This document shows, one piece after another, positions 55,882 through 64,000 of a stretch of DNA of 64,000 nt (the first letter of the stretch is position 1; each line of letters starts with the position of its first letter). The translations under genes and the position numbers were made by a program. Source of the stretch: Hydrogeniiclostridium mannosilyticum (GTDB taxonomy: Bacteria; Bacillota; Clostridia; Oscillospirales; Acutalibacteraceae); assembly GCF_003268275.1 (NCBI RefSeq), contig NZ_QLYR01000005.1, forward strand, positions 62,001 through 126,000, given 5' to 3'. The notes under the pieces were generated by a model. The model was given only the letters and a program-made list of their open reading frames with translations, did not search any database and was not told where the DNA came from.

Positions 55882-55960
55882 TATATCATAAGATTTCTTA
55901 AAAAGCAATGCCCCTATCCTCTTTTCTTTTCAGAGCCATAACATTTTTAAATCAAAAATA

Positions 55961-55994
55961 AAAAGCCGCCAATAAAAAATTTGGGCAGCTTTTG
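55961..55994 (-). terminator. Terminator after the ABC permease gene
   Basis: On the - strand AAAAGCTGCCCAA pairs with TTGGCGGCTTTT with one bulge, followed by a T-rich tail. It separates the MacB-like gene from the recombinase. Confidence 0.6.
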
Positions 55995-56003
55995 CTATTT
56001 TGT

Positions 56004-57191
56004 TTATTCCATGCGCAGCGCATCAACCGGCGCCAATTTTGAGGCCTTATAAGCCGGATAAACACCAAAAACAATCCCCGTTACAAGTGAGAACACCACT
56101 GAGGGCAGAATAGTTTTGCTGTTTAATGGGAATGTAATTTCCATTAAAGTAGCCCCGGAGGCTGAGATTGCATAACCCAGGAGTAAACCGGTCAAACAAC
56201 CAATGAGAGAAATTAGAACGGCTTCGAACAAAAATTCAACCATGATGGACGAACGGCTGGCGCCAATGGCCTTTTTGATGCCAATCTCTCTTGTGCGTTC
56301 ATTAACAGACACCAGCATGACGGTCATAATGCTTAAACTGGCGACCAACAAGGAAATGGCGCCTACCGCAGTAAGAATTAATGTGATAATCTCAAGCATA
56401 TTAGAGAGATCATCGCGCTGCTTTGCCAGATTATTGGCGGCAAAGGCATTCTGTACACTGTTATATTGCTCCAAAGAAGCTACAATTTGCTTCCCGGCTT
56501 CTTCCAAGTCGGAACCTTCTTTTACCTTGACAACAATCTGGTCAAAGCTTTCCCGTCCAAGTGAGCGTTGAAAGGTTGTATAGGGCACATAAATAAATGT
56601 AGGAATATAGTTCCCCATAAAATTTTGTAAAAGCCCGCTGCCCGTCTTAATAATGCCGATAACCTCAAATTCCTCCAGCGTACCATTACAGGAAATTTGT
56701 ATTTTTTTGCCGATGATATTATTTCTGCCGTATGCATTTTTTGCAAATGATTCATCGACTAAACAAACATTCGAATAAGAGCGGATGTCTTGCTGGTTCA
56801 CCATCCGGCCGTGTAAAACTTTTAATGAAACAATTTCACGTGCTGATGGCTCTATACCCCAAACAAGGGCCTGCGTAGCCAAACGAGCTGTCGAAACCTC
56901 TGTGCTTTGTACAATGACCGGGGTGGCCTGTTCGATCTCCTGCAAAGTGCGAACCGCCTCCAAATCATCCGCCCCCAGCTGAACATTGGTTGCTTCCGGT
57001 AAAACGCTGACGGATAACCCATTCAATCCCAGTGAGTCCAGCTCCGCACTGACCGCCTCTGTTCCGAATTGGCTGATATTTCCGATAATAATGACCGATG
57101 AAACCCCGATGGAAACGCCCAGCACGGTTAAAAGGGTGCGAAAACGTTTGCGCCCCAAATTATGAAAGGCCGACTTAAGCAGATCAAGCAT
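56004..57191 (-). CDS. MacB-like ABC transporter permease
   Basis: A 395-residue MacB/FtsX-type permease. One N-terminal helix (residues ~21-43), a large extracellular MacB_PCD domain (45-270) and three C-terminal helices are visible, with the family blocks GVSIGVSSVIIIGNI at the start and INERTREIGI-like VNERTREIGIKKAIGAS before the last helices. Partners normally are a MacA-like adaptor and an ABC ATPase; the adaptor gene overlaps its start, but no ATPase gene is beside it. Expected to work by mechanotransmission in export of a drug, peptide or lipid, which cannot be named here. Confidence 0.88.
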   Translation of the reverse strand: MLDLLKSAFHNLGRKRFRTLLTVLGVSIGVSSVIIIGNISQFGTEAVSAELDSLGLNGLSVSVLPEATNVQLGADDLEAVRTLQEIEQATPVIVQSTEVSTARLATQALVWGIEPSAREIVSLKVLHGRMVNQQDIRSYSNVCLVDESFAKNAYGRNNIIGKKIQISCNGTLEEFEVIGIIKTGSGLLQNFMGNYIPTFIYVPYTTFQRSLGRESFDQIVVKVKEGSDLEEAGKQIVASLEQYNSVQNAFAANNLAKQRDDLSNMLEIITLILTAVGAISLLVASLSIMTVMLVSVNERTREIGIKKAIGASRSSIMVEFLFEAVLISLIGCLTGLLLGYAISASGATLMEITFPLNSKTILPSVVFSLVTGIVFGVYPAYKASKLAPVDALRME

Positions 57192-58158
57192 GGGAATCCT
57201 CCTCTGCAGAGGAATTTTTTACCCAGGCTCCTTCCTCTATGCCGGTAGGGTCATGAATGACCTCTTCCCCATGCTCCAGGCCTGAAAGAACAGCCACGCC
57301 GTTTTCAAATTCATCTCCAGTAGTGATGCTATGCTTAACGGCACGGTTATTTTCGATGGTCAGCACATATTCCGTACCGTCTTCCTCGGCCTGAATTGCC
57401 TCATAGGGCAAAATAACGACATGCTCCTTTTCCGCGGTGGTAATTTTGGCTTTAGCGGTAAAACCGGGTTTAATTTCGTCAGCAGGATTTTCAAGCGAGA
57501 CCAATACCTCAACAATTGTATCCACACCTGAAGAAGAAGTCTTCTGCTTTGCTTGGTCGGAAATACGCTGAACTGTTCCGTAATAGGTGTTTTTAAAGCC
57601 GGATCCGGTAATTGTGGCCCGCTGCCCAACCTGTACATCCTGTATCTGTGTTTCGGGGACAGCAAGCCGTACCTGCATGTCCTCATTTTCTACAATGACA
57701 AACGAAGCCTGGGTTAAGTCCGTATGTTCCCCTTCCTTTAAGGAAACGGCAACCAGCCTGCCGCTTACCGGGGCTCGGATCTCTTCTGCTGCCTCCAGCT
57801 TCTTTTGAGCTCCACTACTGCTTTGAGAACTGGAGGAGGATAAAAATTTCTCATAGGCTCCATAGTCAGCATAGCTATCAGTGGATAAAGAGGTAGAGAT
57901 CGGCGTTACCTTGGCCAATAGTTGGCCTTGCTGAACTTCTTCCCCCACAGCAACATAAATATGCTTAACCACCGCAAGCGAGTCGCTGTAAATATTCCTG
58001 GAAGAGACCCATTCGATGGTTCCTGTACAGGAAACGGAGTTTTCAGCTGTGATGCTTTCTGGCTTTACAAGCGAGACTGAAACCACCGAGCTCTCTGAAA
58101 ATTTACCAATACAGAATATGCCAATAATTAAAATCAATGTAAAGAATATTAGCATCAC
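57184..58158 (-). CDS. MacA/HlyD-type adaptor, apparent frameshift at the start
   Basis: Efflux adaptor (membrane fusion protein) with an N-terminal membrane helix, a barrel-sandwich hybrid (NIYSDSLAVVKHIYVAVGEEVQQGQLL and GRLVAVSLKEGEH) and beta-barrel domains. It is about 320 residues and overlaps the permease start. Only a short alpha-hairpin is present, as usual in Gram-positives. The frame opens at GTG/ATG 58158/58155 without a good ribosome site. GGAGGG lies before ATG 58167 in another frame: that ATG reads MKNM then stop. One more A in the A5 run after that ATG would restore MKKYVML. So the gene is either frameshifted at the start or uses a downstream start. Confidence 0.8.
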   Translation of the reverse strand: MMLIFFTLILIIGIFCIGKFSESSVVSVSLVKPESITAENSVSCTGTIEWVSSRNIYSDSLAVVKHIYVAVGEEVQQGQLLAKVTPISTSLSTDSYADYGAYEKFLSSSSSQSSSGAQKKLEAAEEIRAPVSGRLVAVSLKEGEHTDLTQASFVIVENEDMQVRLAVPETQIQDVQVGQRATITGSGFKNTYYGTVQRISDQAKQKTSSSGVDTIVEVLVSLENPADEIKPGFTAKAKITTAEKEHVVILPYEAIQAEEDGTEYVLTIENNRAVKHSITTGDEFENGVAVLSGLEHGEEVIHDPTGIEEGAWVKNSSAEEDSHA

Positions 58159-58304
58159 ATATTTTTCATTTTAATTCCCTCCATCCTATGGCTTTTAGTC
58201 TTTGATGCGGATGAGGTTTTATGAATTGAAAAACAAAAAAATTATGGAAATTGTATGCATAAAAATGAGCCGGCGACCTAAAATAAGCACTGAGGTGAAC
58301 GAAA

Positions 58305-58520
58305 ATGAGCATTATTCAATGTGATGAGGACTGCATCTATCAGAAGGACGGCTATTGCCAGCTGGAGTTGCCCTCGGCAATTACCAACTATACTGGAGAT
58401 GGCTGTGTCCACTGCATTCGTGTAGTTCCTAAAGATCAATATGAAGCCGCCCGTTTTATCAGGGCCACTGACGCTCCTACGACTCAGCCAGCGCCTCAAA
58501 CGCCTCCCGCACCGTATTGA
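58305..58520 (+). CDS. DUF1540-like small cysteine-rich protein
   Basis: A 71-residue protein with the cysteine pattern of DUF1540 proteins: IQCDEDCIYQKDGYC then CVHC. These small proteins are common in spore-formers, and the Cys set could bind a metal; function is unknown. A Thr/Pro-rich tail (TQPAPQTPPAPY) follows. ATG 58305 has GAGGTGAACGAAA upstream. Its 3' end overlaps the 3' end of radA on the other strand by 44 bases. It lies alone on its strand. Confidence 0.75.
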   Translation: MSIIQCDEDCIYQKDGYCQLELPSAITNYTGDGCVHCIRVVPKDQYEAARFIRATDAPTTQPAPQTPPAPY

Positions 58521-59850
58521 CGCCGATCAGTTCGATTTCACAGTCGCTCACCGGCCGCTTTTTTAGACAGTTGGCGGGTAGAATACAGCGGCGAAATCCT
58601 AGGCGCTGCGCTTCGCTGATACGCGCCTGGACATGGCTGGTCATGCGCAGCTCTCCTGCCAGACCGATTTCGCCGAATACAAGGGCATCTTCCTTAATGG
58701 GAACATCCTTTAAGCTGGAGATCAGCGCCATGGCGACAGCAAGATCTACCGCGGGTTCATCAAGCCGTAAGCCGCCTACAACGTTTACATAGGTGTCCAG
58801 GTTTGAAAAATAAAACCCCGCCCTCTTTTCCAGCACGGCAAGCAGTAAATTCATCCGGTTATAATCAAAGCCAGTTGCCATACGGCGCGGGTTGCCAAAC
58901 CCGCTGGTCGTCGCCAGTCCCTGGATCTCGGCAAGAATGGGGCGTGTTCCCTCCATAACGCAGGTGACACAGGTACCTGAGACATGCACAGGCCTTCCCG
59001 AAAGCATAGCCATGGAGGGGTTGTCCACCTGTTGAAGGCCGTTTTCCCCCATGTCAAATACGCCAATTTCATTGGTGGAGCCAAAACGGTTCTTTACCGC
59101 CCGCAAAATGCGGTAGGTCATTTGACGGTCACCCTCGAAATACAGCACAGCATCGACAATATGTTCCAGCACCTTAGGCCCTGCAATGGCGCCATCCTTG
59201 TTGACATGCCCGACCAGAATCGCGGGAATTTCAAAGGATTTTGCTACATGCATAATCGCATTTGTGCATTCCCGTACCTGCGTAACGCTGCCTGGTGAAG
59301 AGGACAGCTCGGTATAATTCATGGTTTGAATGGAGTCGATCATAACAATATCGGGTTTTTCGGTGCGGATATGTTCAATTACAGCTTGAATATCGGTTTC
59401 TGTCAGAATATACAGGTTTTCACTGTGAACGCCCAAGCGTGCGGCGCGCAATTTAATCTGCCGGCCGGACTCCTCGCCGGATACATAAAGAATCTTCAGG
59501 CTGCGGCCTAAGTATTCGCAGATTTGTAACAGAATGGTCGACTTGCCAATACCGGGGTCTCCGCTAATAATCGTCAATGACCCTTTTACAATCCCACCGC
59601 CCAATACACGGTCAAGCTCTGAAAACCCAGTGTGGTAACGAATTTCTTCGTCGGTACTGATTTCATTAATTGCCACAGCTTTTGCCCTGTTCTCAGCATT
59701 CCTGACAGGCGCAGAAAATTTGCTCGGCGCCGCCTGAATTTCTTCAGTCAGGGTGTTCCATTGACCGCAGCCAGGGCATTTCCCATACCATTTAGGCGAT
59801 TCGAAACCGCACTCCGAACAAATATAAATATTTTTTGCTTTAGAAGCCAA
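58477..59850 (-). CDS. radA: DNA repair protein RadA
   Basis: RecA-like branch-migration ATPase of 457 residues. The N-terminal Cys4 zinc ribbon (Cys11, Cys14, Cys25, Cys28), Walker A GDPGIGKST, the RadA-specific KNRFG motif in RAVKNRFGSTNEIG, and the C-terminal Lon-like domain (DEPAVDLAVAMALISS) are complete. Start is TTG 59850 with a weak GGATGTG before it. It lies just downstream of cwlD on the same strand. Its 3' end overlaps the DUF1540-like gene on the other strand. Confidence 0.95.
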   Translation of the reverse strand: MASKAKNIYICSECGFESPKWYGKCPGCGQWNTLTEEIQAAPSKFSAPVRNAENRAKAVAINEISTDEEIRYHTGFSELDRVLGGGIVKGSLTIISGDPGIGKSTILLQICEYLGRSLKILYVSGEESGRQIKLRAARLGVHSENLYILTETDIQAVIEHIRTEKPDIVMIDSIQTMNYTELSSSPGSVTQVRECTNAIMHVAKSFEIPAILVGHVNKDGAIAGPKVLEHIVDAVLYFEGDRQMTYRILRAVKNRFGSTNEIGVFDMGENGLQQVDNPSMAMLSGRPVHVSGTCVTCVMEGTRPILAEIQGLATTSGFGNPRRMATGFDYNRMNLLLAVLEKRAGFYFSNLDTYVNVVGGLRLDEPAVDLAVAMALISSLKDVPIKEDALVFGEIGLAGELRMTSHVQARISEAQRLGFRRCILPANCLKKRPVSDCEIELIGVNTVREAFEALAES

Positions 59851-59885
59851 TCTTTTTCACATCCATTATTTTGATTTTTTTAAGC

Positions 59886-60605
59886 TTAATCCGACAAATA
59901 ATCCACCAGTCCATTATAGATTACAAAGGCCATCTGACGCTGATATTGGGTGGTGACCAGCTTGGCGGCCTCAGACTCGTTGGACAAAAAGCCGCATTCC
60001 ACCAAAACCGCAGGCATATCCGCGTGCCATAACAGATAAATCGAGCTGGTCGCCGGCTTACACTCACGCTTGTTCTCCGGTTGGATCAGCGCAACCGTTT
60101 GTTCGCGTATGGACTCCGCGAGCTCTTTGCTGGTGGAGTCATTTGTGGAATAAAAAATTTGTGTTCCATAATAACGGCTCTCTGAAAAATGGTTTTGGTG
60201 GATGCTGACCAGGATGCAGTTCCCCTGCTCCTTCGTGATCTTCATGCGATTGTGGATATCACTGACCTTGCGTTCCCTGATTGTATCGAGCCCTTCATCA
60301 TTTATTGCCCGGTCAGTTTCCCGCGTCATCACGACCCTGTAACCGGATTTTTCCAGCATCTCCCGCAGATAAAGGGACACATTTAAGTTGATCTCCTTTT
60401 CAAGGGCGCCGGTTGCCGCCGATGCTCCACCGTCCTCTCCCCCATGCCCAGGATCCAGAACAATAACCGGCGGGGTATTCTGAACAGCATTTGCTGCTGC
60501 CATGCGGTCCAGTTTCTGGCAGGATAAAAATGAGAATAGCAAAAATGCCAGGCAGCTAATGACAAGAACAATAATTGCAGATAAATAATTTTTGGTGGTT
60601 TTCAA
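59886..60605 (-). CDS. cwlD: N-acetylmuramoyl-L-alanine amidase CwlD
   Basis: Germination-type amidase of 239 residues that starts muramic-delta-lactam formation in the spore cortex in Bacillus. One N-terminal membrane helix (residues ~10-30) anchors the Amidase_3 domain. Zinc ligands are visible in DPGHGGEDGG (His), LEKEINL (Glu) and SIHQNHF (His), and the catalytic Glu in VECGFLSN. TTG 60605 was chosen because GGGGTG lies six bases upstream; GTG 60614 would overlap that site. It pairs with yunB as evidence for sporulation. radA follows 35 bases after its stop. Confidence 0.88.
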   Translation of the reverse strand: MKTTKNYLSAIIVLVISCLAFLLFSFLSCQKLDRMAAANAVQNTPPVIVLDPGHGGEDGGASAATGALEKEINLNVSLYLREMLEKSGYRVVMTRETDRAINDEGLDTIRERKVSDIHNRMKITKEQGNCILVSIHQNHFSESRYYGTQIFYSTNDSTSKELAESIREQTVALIQPENKRECKPATSSIYLLWHADMPAVLVECGFLSNESEAAKLVTTQYQRQMAFVIYNGLVDYLSD

Positions 60606-60694
60606 TCTTCTCACCCCATAGTTATTCTATGACAGTGAAAAAACGGTTATGCCCGGCGGCACTGGCTGTGTATGGAAATGCCGGAAAATCAGTG

Positions 60695-62083
60695 CTAAAA
60701 GGGAAGCTTATTCCCTTTTTCCAGCTGTCTCCGTGTCCAGCCATTCAAAATGCCGTCCCCTTCCTTTTCCATACAGCGCACTAATTCCAGGCGCATGCGG
60801 TCCAAAAGTGGTTTTGAGTCTGCCACTGCTGCCAGGTTATTAAGCTCGTTGGGGTCTTGCTGCATGTTATAGAGCTCGTCGATATCGGTCGGGTTCCAAA
60901 TATATTTCCAGTTATAGCTGCGAAGCATGCGCTGCATATAAAGGCCGAATTGCTGCCCATTATAGGTACTATAGACGTACTTGCGCCAATTTTCCGGCAC
61001 CTCTCCACCCAAAAGCGGCTGAAGGCTTTCTCCCTGCAAGAAATCCGGCTTTGGTATGCCGAACCAATCCAGTATCGTCGGCGGAATATCCAGCATATTG
61101 GTCACCAGCGCATGGCTTACCGTACCGGCCTTAATTTCAGCCGGGTAACGAATAGCCAGCGGCACACGTACAACATCGTCATACATAACATAATGCTTGT
61201 CGATCATATGCCTGTTGCCTGCCATGTCGCCATGATCCGCAGTGAAAAGCACAATAGTACGGTCCAGCTGCCCGGTCTGCTCTAAATAAGAAAGCACACG
61301 GCCGACAGCATCGTCTACCTGTGAGATATAACCATAATAAAGCGCTACCATGCGGCTGCACGCCTCCCAGCTCAGGTTCTGGGTCTCCCAGTTATATAGC
61401 TGCTGCCGCTGGATATACGGTTTATTGGTTAAGGGGTCATCAAAAGCCGCCCATTTTTCAATATCCTCCGGTTTATACATCGATGCAAAGGGTTCGGAAG
61501 GCCTGCATGGCAAATGAGGTTCAACAAAATCCATTTTTACATGCCAAGGTACTTCTTCCTTTGAAAATTCATCTATATACCGGATAATCTCCTCCGCATT
61601 CCTATGGGTACAGGAATCCTCCAGGGGAACCGGGTTCTTATCGCCGTAGAAGCCATGTTCATAGACTATACCGGGATACTCCTGTTCGATTCGAGCCTGG
61701 AGCTCTGCGGTTGGAACATAGTGCTCATAGCCAAAATCGAGCGGTGTATATTCCGGGCTCCCATGCCACGCTCCGACATAGGCGGTATGGTAACCGGAAC
61801 GCTGAAGCTCCCGGGCCCAGGAATAGGCCTCCTTTTCCAGTGAGCGGACTGGAATGCCCTGGTCATAATTCCACAGGGCGCCGAACCTTTCCGCCCGCTG
61901 CCCGCAAACAAGGGACTGCCTGGCCGGGCAGCAGATGGGTATGGGGGTATAGGCCTGATCAAACCAGATGCCTTCATGCGCAATTCTGTCGATATTTGGC
62001 GTTTTAACCGGCCGGCGTCCGGAATAGCCTACACAGTCAAAACGTTGCTGGTCGACGCTGATGAATAAAAAGTTGGGTTTCAT
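60695..62083 (-). CDS. Sulfatase (type I, formylglycine Cys type)
   Basis: A 462-residue arylsulfatase-superfamily enzyme. The CxPxR site reads CCPAR, with Cys51 to be oxidised to formylglycine; anaerobic bacteria use the radical-SAM enzyme anSME, which is not in the window. Metal ligands fit SVDQQ at the start and FTADHGDMAG with HMIDKH. No signal peptide is seen, so it acts in the cytoplasm on small sulfated sugars, or it is exported by an unseen route. ATG 62083 has GGGGAG 11 bases upstream. Divergent from a beta-propeller glycosidase-like gene, suggesting use of sulfated host glycans. Confidence 0.9.
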   Translation of the reverse strand: MKPNFLFISVDQQRFDCVGYSGRRPVKTPNIDRIAHEGIWFDQAYTPIPICCPARQSLVCGQRAERFGALWNYDQGIPVRSLEKEAYSWARELQRSGYHTAYVGAWHGSPEYTPLDFGYEHYVPTAELQARIEQEYPGIVYEHGFYGDKNPVPLEDSCTHRNAEEIIRYIDEFSKEEVPWHVKMDFVEPHLPCRPSEPFASMYKPEDIEKWAAFDDPLTNKPYIQRQQLYNWETQNLSWEACSRMVALYYGYISQVDDAVGRVLSYLEQTGQLDRTIVLFTADHGDMAGNRHMIDKHYVMYDDVVRVPLAIRYPAEIKAGTVSHALVTNMLDIPPTILDWFGIPKPDFLQGESLQPLLGGEVPENWRKYVYSTYNGQQFGLYMQRMLRSYNWKYIWNPTDIDELYNMQQDPNELNNLAAVADSKPLLDRMRLELVRCMEKEGDGILNGWTRRQLEKGNKLPF

Positions 62084-62152
62084 GTTTTAACAACTCCCCG
62101 GTTAATTATTTGGTGTTCTGGCAGAGTCTTTTATAAAATTGCCGAAATTAAA

Positions 62153-62181
62153 TTGTTTTCAACCACGAAGCATGCTATAAT
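62153..62181 (+). promoter_or_regulatory. Promoter of the beta-propeller gene
   Basis: TTGTTT (62153-62158) and perfect TATAAT (62176-62181) are 17 bases apart. A TTGAAA on the opposite strand (62157-62162) overlaps the -35 and may serve the sulfatase gene. Confidence 0.7.
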
Positions 62182-62242
62182 ACCCCCATCATAAGCAGGC
62201 GCTCAACAAGGAACGTCTGCCATCCTGAAGGGAAGTGTATTG

Positions 62243-64000
62243 ATGAAAGATTATGCAAAGGTACAAAACCGGAACAGCTGGCTCCGGCATCCGACATTGG
62301 GCGACCCCTCCTTTGATACATTTGAAAAACTGGGCGATACGGTACACCGCTCAAATCCGCCTTGGGAATGGGGGGTAAACGGTTCCCTCTTCCGGGACCC
62401 CAAAACGGACAACTGGTATTATTATGCTGGCGTTTACCCCTATGGCTATGCCGTAGGGCCCGACCTTCCCCCCAGCACCTTTATCATATACCGTTCCTGC
62501 GATAAAGGCAAGTCCTGGGCCTGTTTGGGGCCAGGTTTTCAGCAGGATTTTTACCTGACAATCGACGGCCAGCAGGCTTTGATTAAAAGTCACCCGGATG
62601 TCGTGCTGCAATATGATGAGGAATGCGACCGGTATTGGCTGGCCTATGACTGGGGCAGCAGCGGAAATACCTGGGAAAATGCACACAGCAAAAACGCCTC
62701 TGATTCCGACTCCGGCGCCGGGCTTGCCTGGGCGATGTCACCAGAGGGGCCGTTTCACCCGCTGGAGATCCCATTTTTCAGTAATAAGAAGCAGTATGGA
62801 CGTTTGGGTGTGTTCAGCCGCGGCTATGCTTCTACCGTTTTAAAGCGGAAAAATGACTGGATTGCTTTTATTCTCTGCGATGCAGATCAGCATTTTTGTT
62901 GGGGGTTGGCCTGCATGACGGCTCCGTCTCCGGAGGGCCCCTGGTCCGATGTGCATATCCTGCTTTCTGACGAGAGAGCCGAGTATTACCCTGCCCCTGT
63001 TGAATTTTACCCCTGTTTTACCCATGATGGTATTGTCTATGCACCGGCGACGTCGGTTTCTAAAAACCGTAATTATCAGGCGGTATTCCGTGCTGTGTTG
63101 GAGGAAGCGCATCGCCCGGAAGCATGGAGCTTGGCCTGGGACGGCGGTTTCTGGCATAGCCGGAATTTGGAAGACGAAAAATATGGCATCTGGGGGCAAA
63201 CCATCAATGGTTTTGTCGAAAACGGACAATTTTATGTGATGTATCCCTCTAAGGATTCCAGGGACTACGGCACACTCTCGGTTGCCTCCCGTCCCTGGGC
63301 CCAGCCCTTTAGCGATGGGTTTACCTTTTCAGGACATGCAGGGAAATCCATCTCGCCTCTGCTGGCCGCCTACAAGGATTTTACACTGAATATGGAATTT
63401 ACCTTTACCGGAACGGTGGGAGTCGCTTTTGATTACCACGGTATTTTAGGTTCGCATGCTCATTCCTCGGATGCCGTGCCGCATGTCTCTTGTTTCGATG
63501 GTTGCTATGCGATCATGCTGGATGAGTCCGGAACCGTTCGCCTGGAACGCAGAGGCCAATCGAAAGAGGCGCTTCTTTATAAACAGGAACGCTTTGTGGA
63601 GAACGTTCAGGCGGTTCATCTGCTTATTGAAAACCGGGACGGCATGCTTAAGATCCAGGTCAATGACAAATGCTTCTGGAGCGGTCCGGCAGAGGTCTCA
63701 CGGGCGTGCCCGCTGGCCCTTATTGCACATGAATTTTCAATTCTGAACTGCAAAAAATTCCAGCTTACCGGGCCTGTGTTCCCCTATGAATTCAGCTATA
63801 ACGCCTTTGAGGCGCTGTTAGGGGCAGGACAGCTTATGAGCAATTGGCAGCGGCCTGACAATTTGAAATTTGCCGGTACGGATGGTTTTGTCGGGGAGGG
63901 CGGCGTTTCTGCAAAATGGAACTTTATCGGCAGCTGGGTTTCATTATACGCCCCAAAATCACCGGACTTGGGTGAGATGGATATTCTGATTGACGGATAT
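62243..64000 (+). CDS. Beta-propeller glycosidase-like protein (3' end outside window)
   Basis: The frame is open from ATG 62243 to the last base, 586 codons with no stop. The first ~370 residues look like a five-bladed beta-propeller of the GH43/GH32 or related type: repeated Trp/Asp-rich blades such as NGSLFRDPKTDNWYYYAG, SHPDVVLQYD, LAWAMSPEGP and APSPEGPWSDV. A concanavalin-like or beta-sandwich domain follows (VGVAFDYHG; LNMEFTF). Catalytic residues cannot be fixed by eye. No signal peptide. AAGGGAAG lies just before the ATG. Divergent from the sulfatase with closely spaced promoters, so both may act on one sulfated glycan. Confidence 0.7.
   Translation, partial: MKDYAKVQNRNSWLRHPTLGDPSFDTFEKLGDTVHRSNPPWEWGVNGSLFRDPKTDNWYYYAGVYPYGYAVGPDLPPSTFIIYRSCDKGKSWACLGPGFQQDFYLTIDGQQALIKSHPDVVLQYDEECDRYWLAYDWGSSGNTWENAHSKNASDSDSGAGLAWAMSPEGPFHPLEIPFFSNKKQYGRLGVFSRGYASTVLKRKNDWIAFILCDADQHFCWGLACMTAPSPEGPWSDVHILLSDERAEYYPAPVEFYPCFTHDGIVYAPATSVSKNRNYQAVFRAVLEEAHRPEAWSLAWDGGFWHSRNLEDEKYGIWGQTINGFVENGQFYVMYPSKDSRDYGTLSVASRPWAQPFSDGFTFSGHAGKSISPLLAAYKDFTLNMEFTFTGTVGVAFDYHGILGSHAHSSDAVPHVSCFDGCYAIMLDESGTVRLERRGQSKEALLYKQERFVENVQAVHLLIENRDGMLKIQVNDKCFWSGPAEVSRACPLALIAHEFSILNCKKFQLTGPVFPYEFSYNAFEALLGAGQLMSNWQRPDNLKFAGTDGFVGEGGVSAKWNFIGSWVSLYAPKSPDLGEMDILIDGY

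Overview
The window is a chromosomal segment of an anaerobic, spore-forming, butyrate-producing Clostridia, most likely from the Oscillospiraceae/Ruminococcaceae side. Support comes from a fused IspH-ribosomal S1 gene, sporulation genes (yunB, cwlD), T-box leaders on pheS and tyrS, a thl-crt-hbd-bcd-etfBA operon, a dnaG-sigA pair, frequent TTG/GTG starts behind strong AGGAGG-type ribosome sites, and gut-type glycan genes. The taxon is inferred from gene content only. I saw no rRNA, tRNA, CRISPR array, prophage or insertion sequence.

Layout. 1-6.6 kb: housekeeping genes on the + strand (cmk 3' end, two plsC-type acyltransferases, ispH-rpsA, yunB, ligA). 6.9-11.4 kb on the - strand: a small unknown gene, an ireB-like gene and pheST behind a Phe T-box. 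11.6-18.8 kb, + strand: a lone DUF5722 glycosidase-like gene, rpmE, yigZ, dgt, dnaG, rpoD, an Rrf2 regulator and an unrecognised cysteine-motif gene. 19.5-22.1 kb, - strand: an unusual P1B-type ATPase with two tiny companion proteins. 22.4-25.5 kb: a uroporphyrinogen-decarboxylase-like protein and a TIM-barrel protein divergent from an AraC regulator. 25.7-31.7 kb: the butyryl-CoA operon, with a Rex-like site on its promoter. 32-44.8 kb: an alpha/beta hydrolase, a tandem M16 peptidase pair, then lgt-folD-dxs-tlyA-nadK-argR-recN and T-box-controlled tyrS. 44.9-50.9 kb: GH127 divergent from a heparinase II/III-like plus GH42 operon. 51-54.7 kb: a B12 riboswitch controlling btuFCD and a cobalamin adenosyltransferase-like gene. 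54.8-60.6 kb: a tyrosine recombinase behind a 36-bp palindrome, a MacAB-like adaptor/permease pair without an ATPase, a DUF1540-like gene, radA and cwlD. 60.7-64 kb: a sulfatase divergent from an incomplete beta-propeller glycosidase-like gene.

How the parts fit. The butyrate operon regenerates NAD+ by converting acetyl-CoA to butyryl-CoA, and a Rex-like site would tie it to NADH. Sugars could come from the glycan clusters, each of which sits beside a regulator or a divergent promoter. Phe and Tyr tRNA charging is sensed by the two T-boxes; B12 uptake is sensed by the riboswitch. No complete new defence or signalling system is evident. The items most worth following up are the metal-ATPase/small-protein trio, the independently translatable S1 inside ispH-rpsA, the palindrome at the recombinase, the apparent start-codon frameshift in the MacA-like gene, and the AraC/UroD-like/TIM-barrel cluster.
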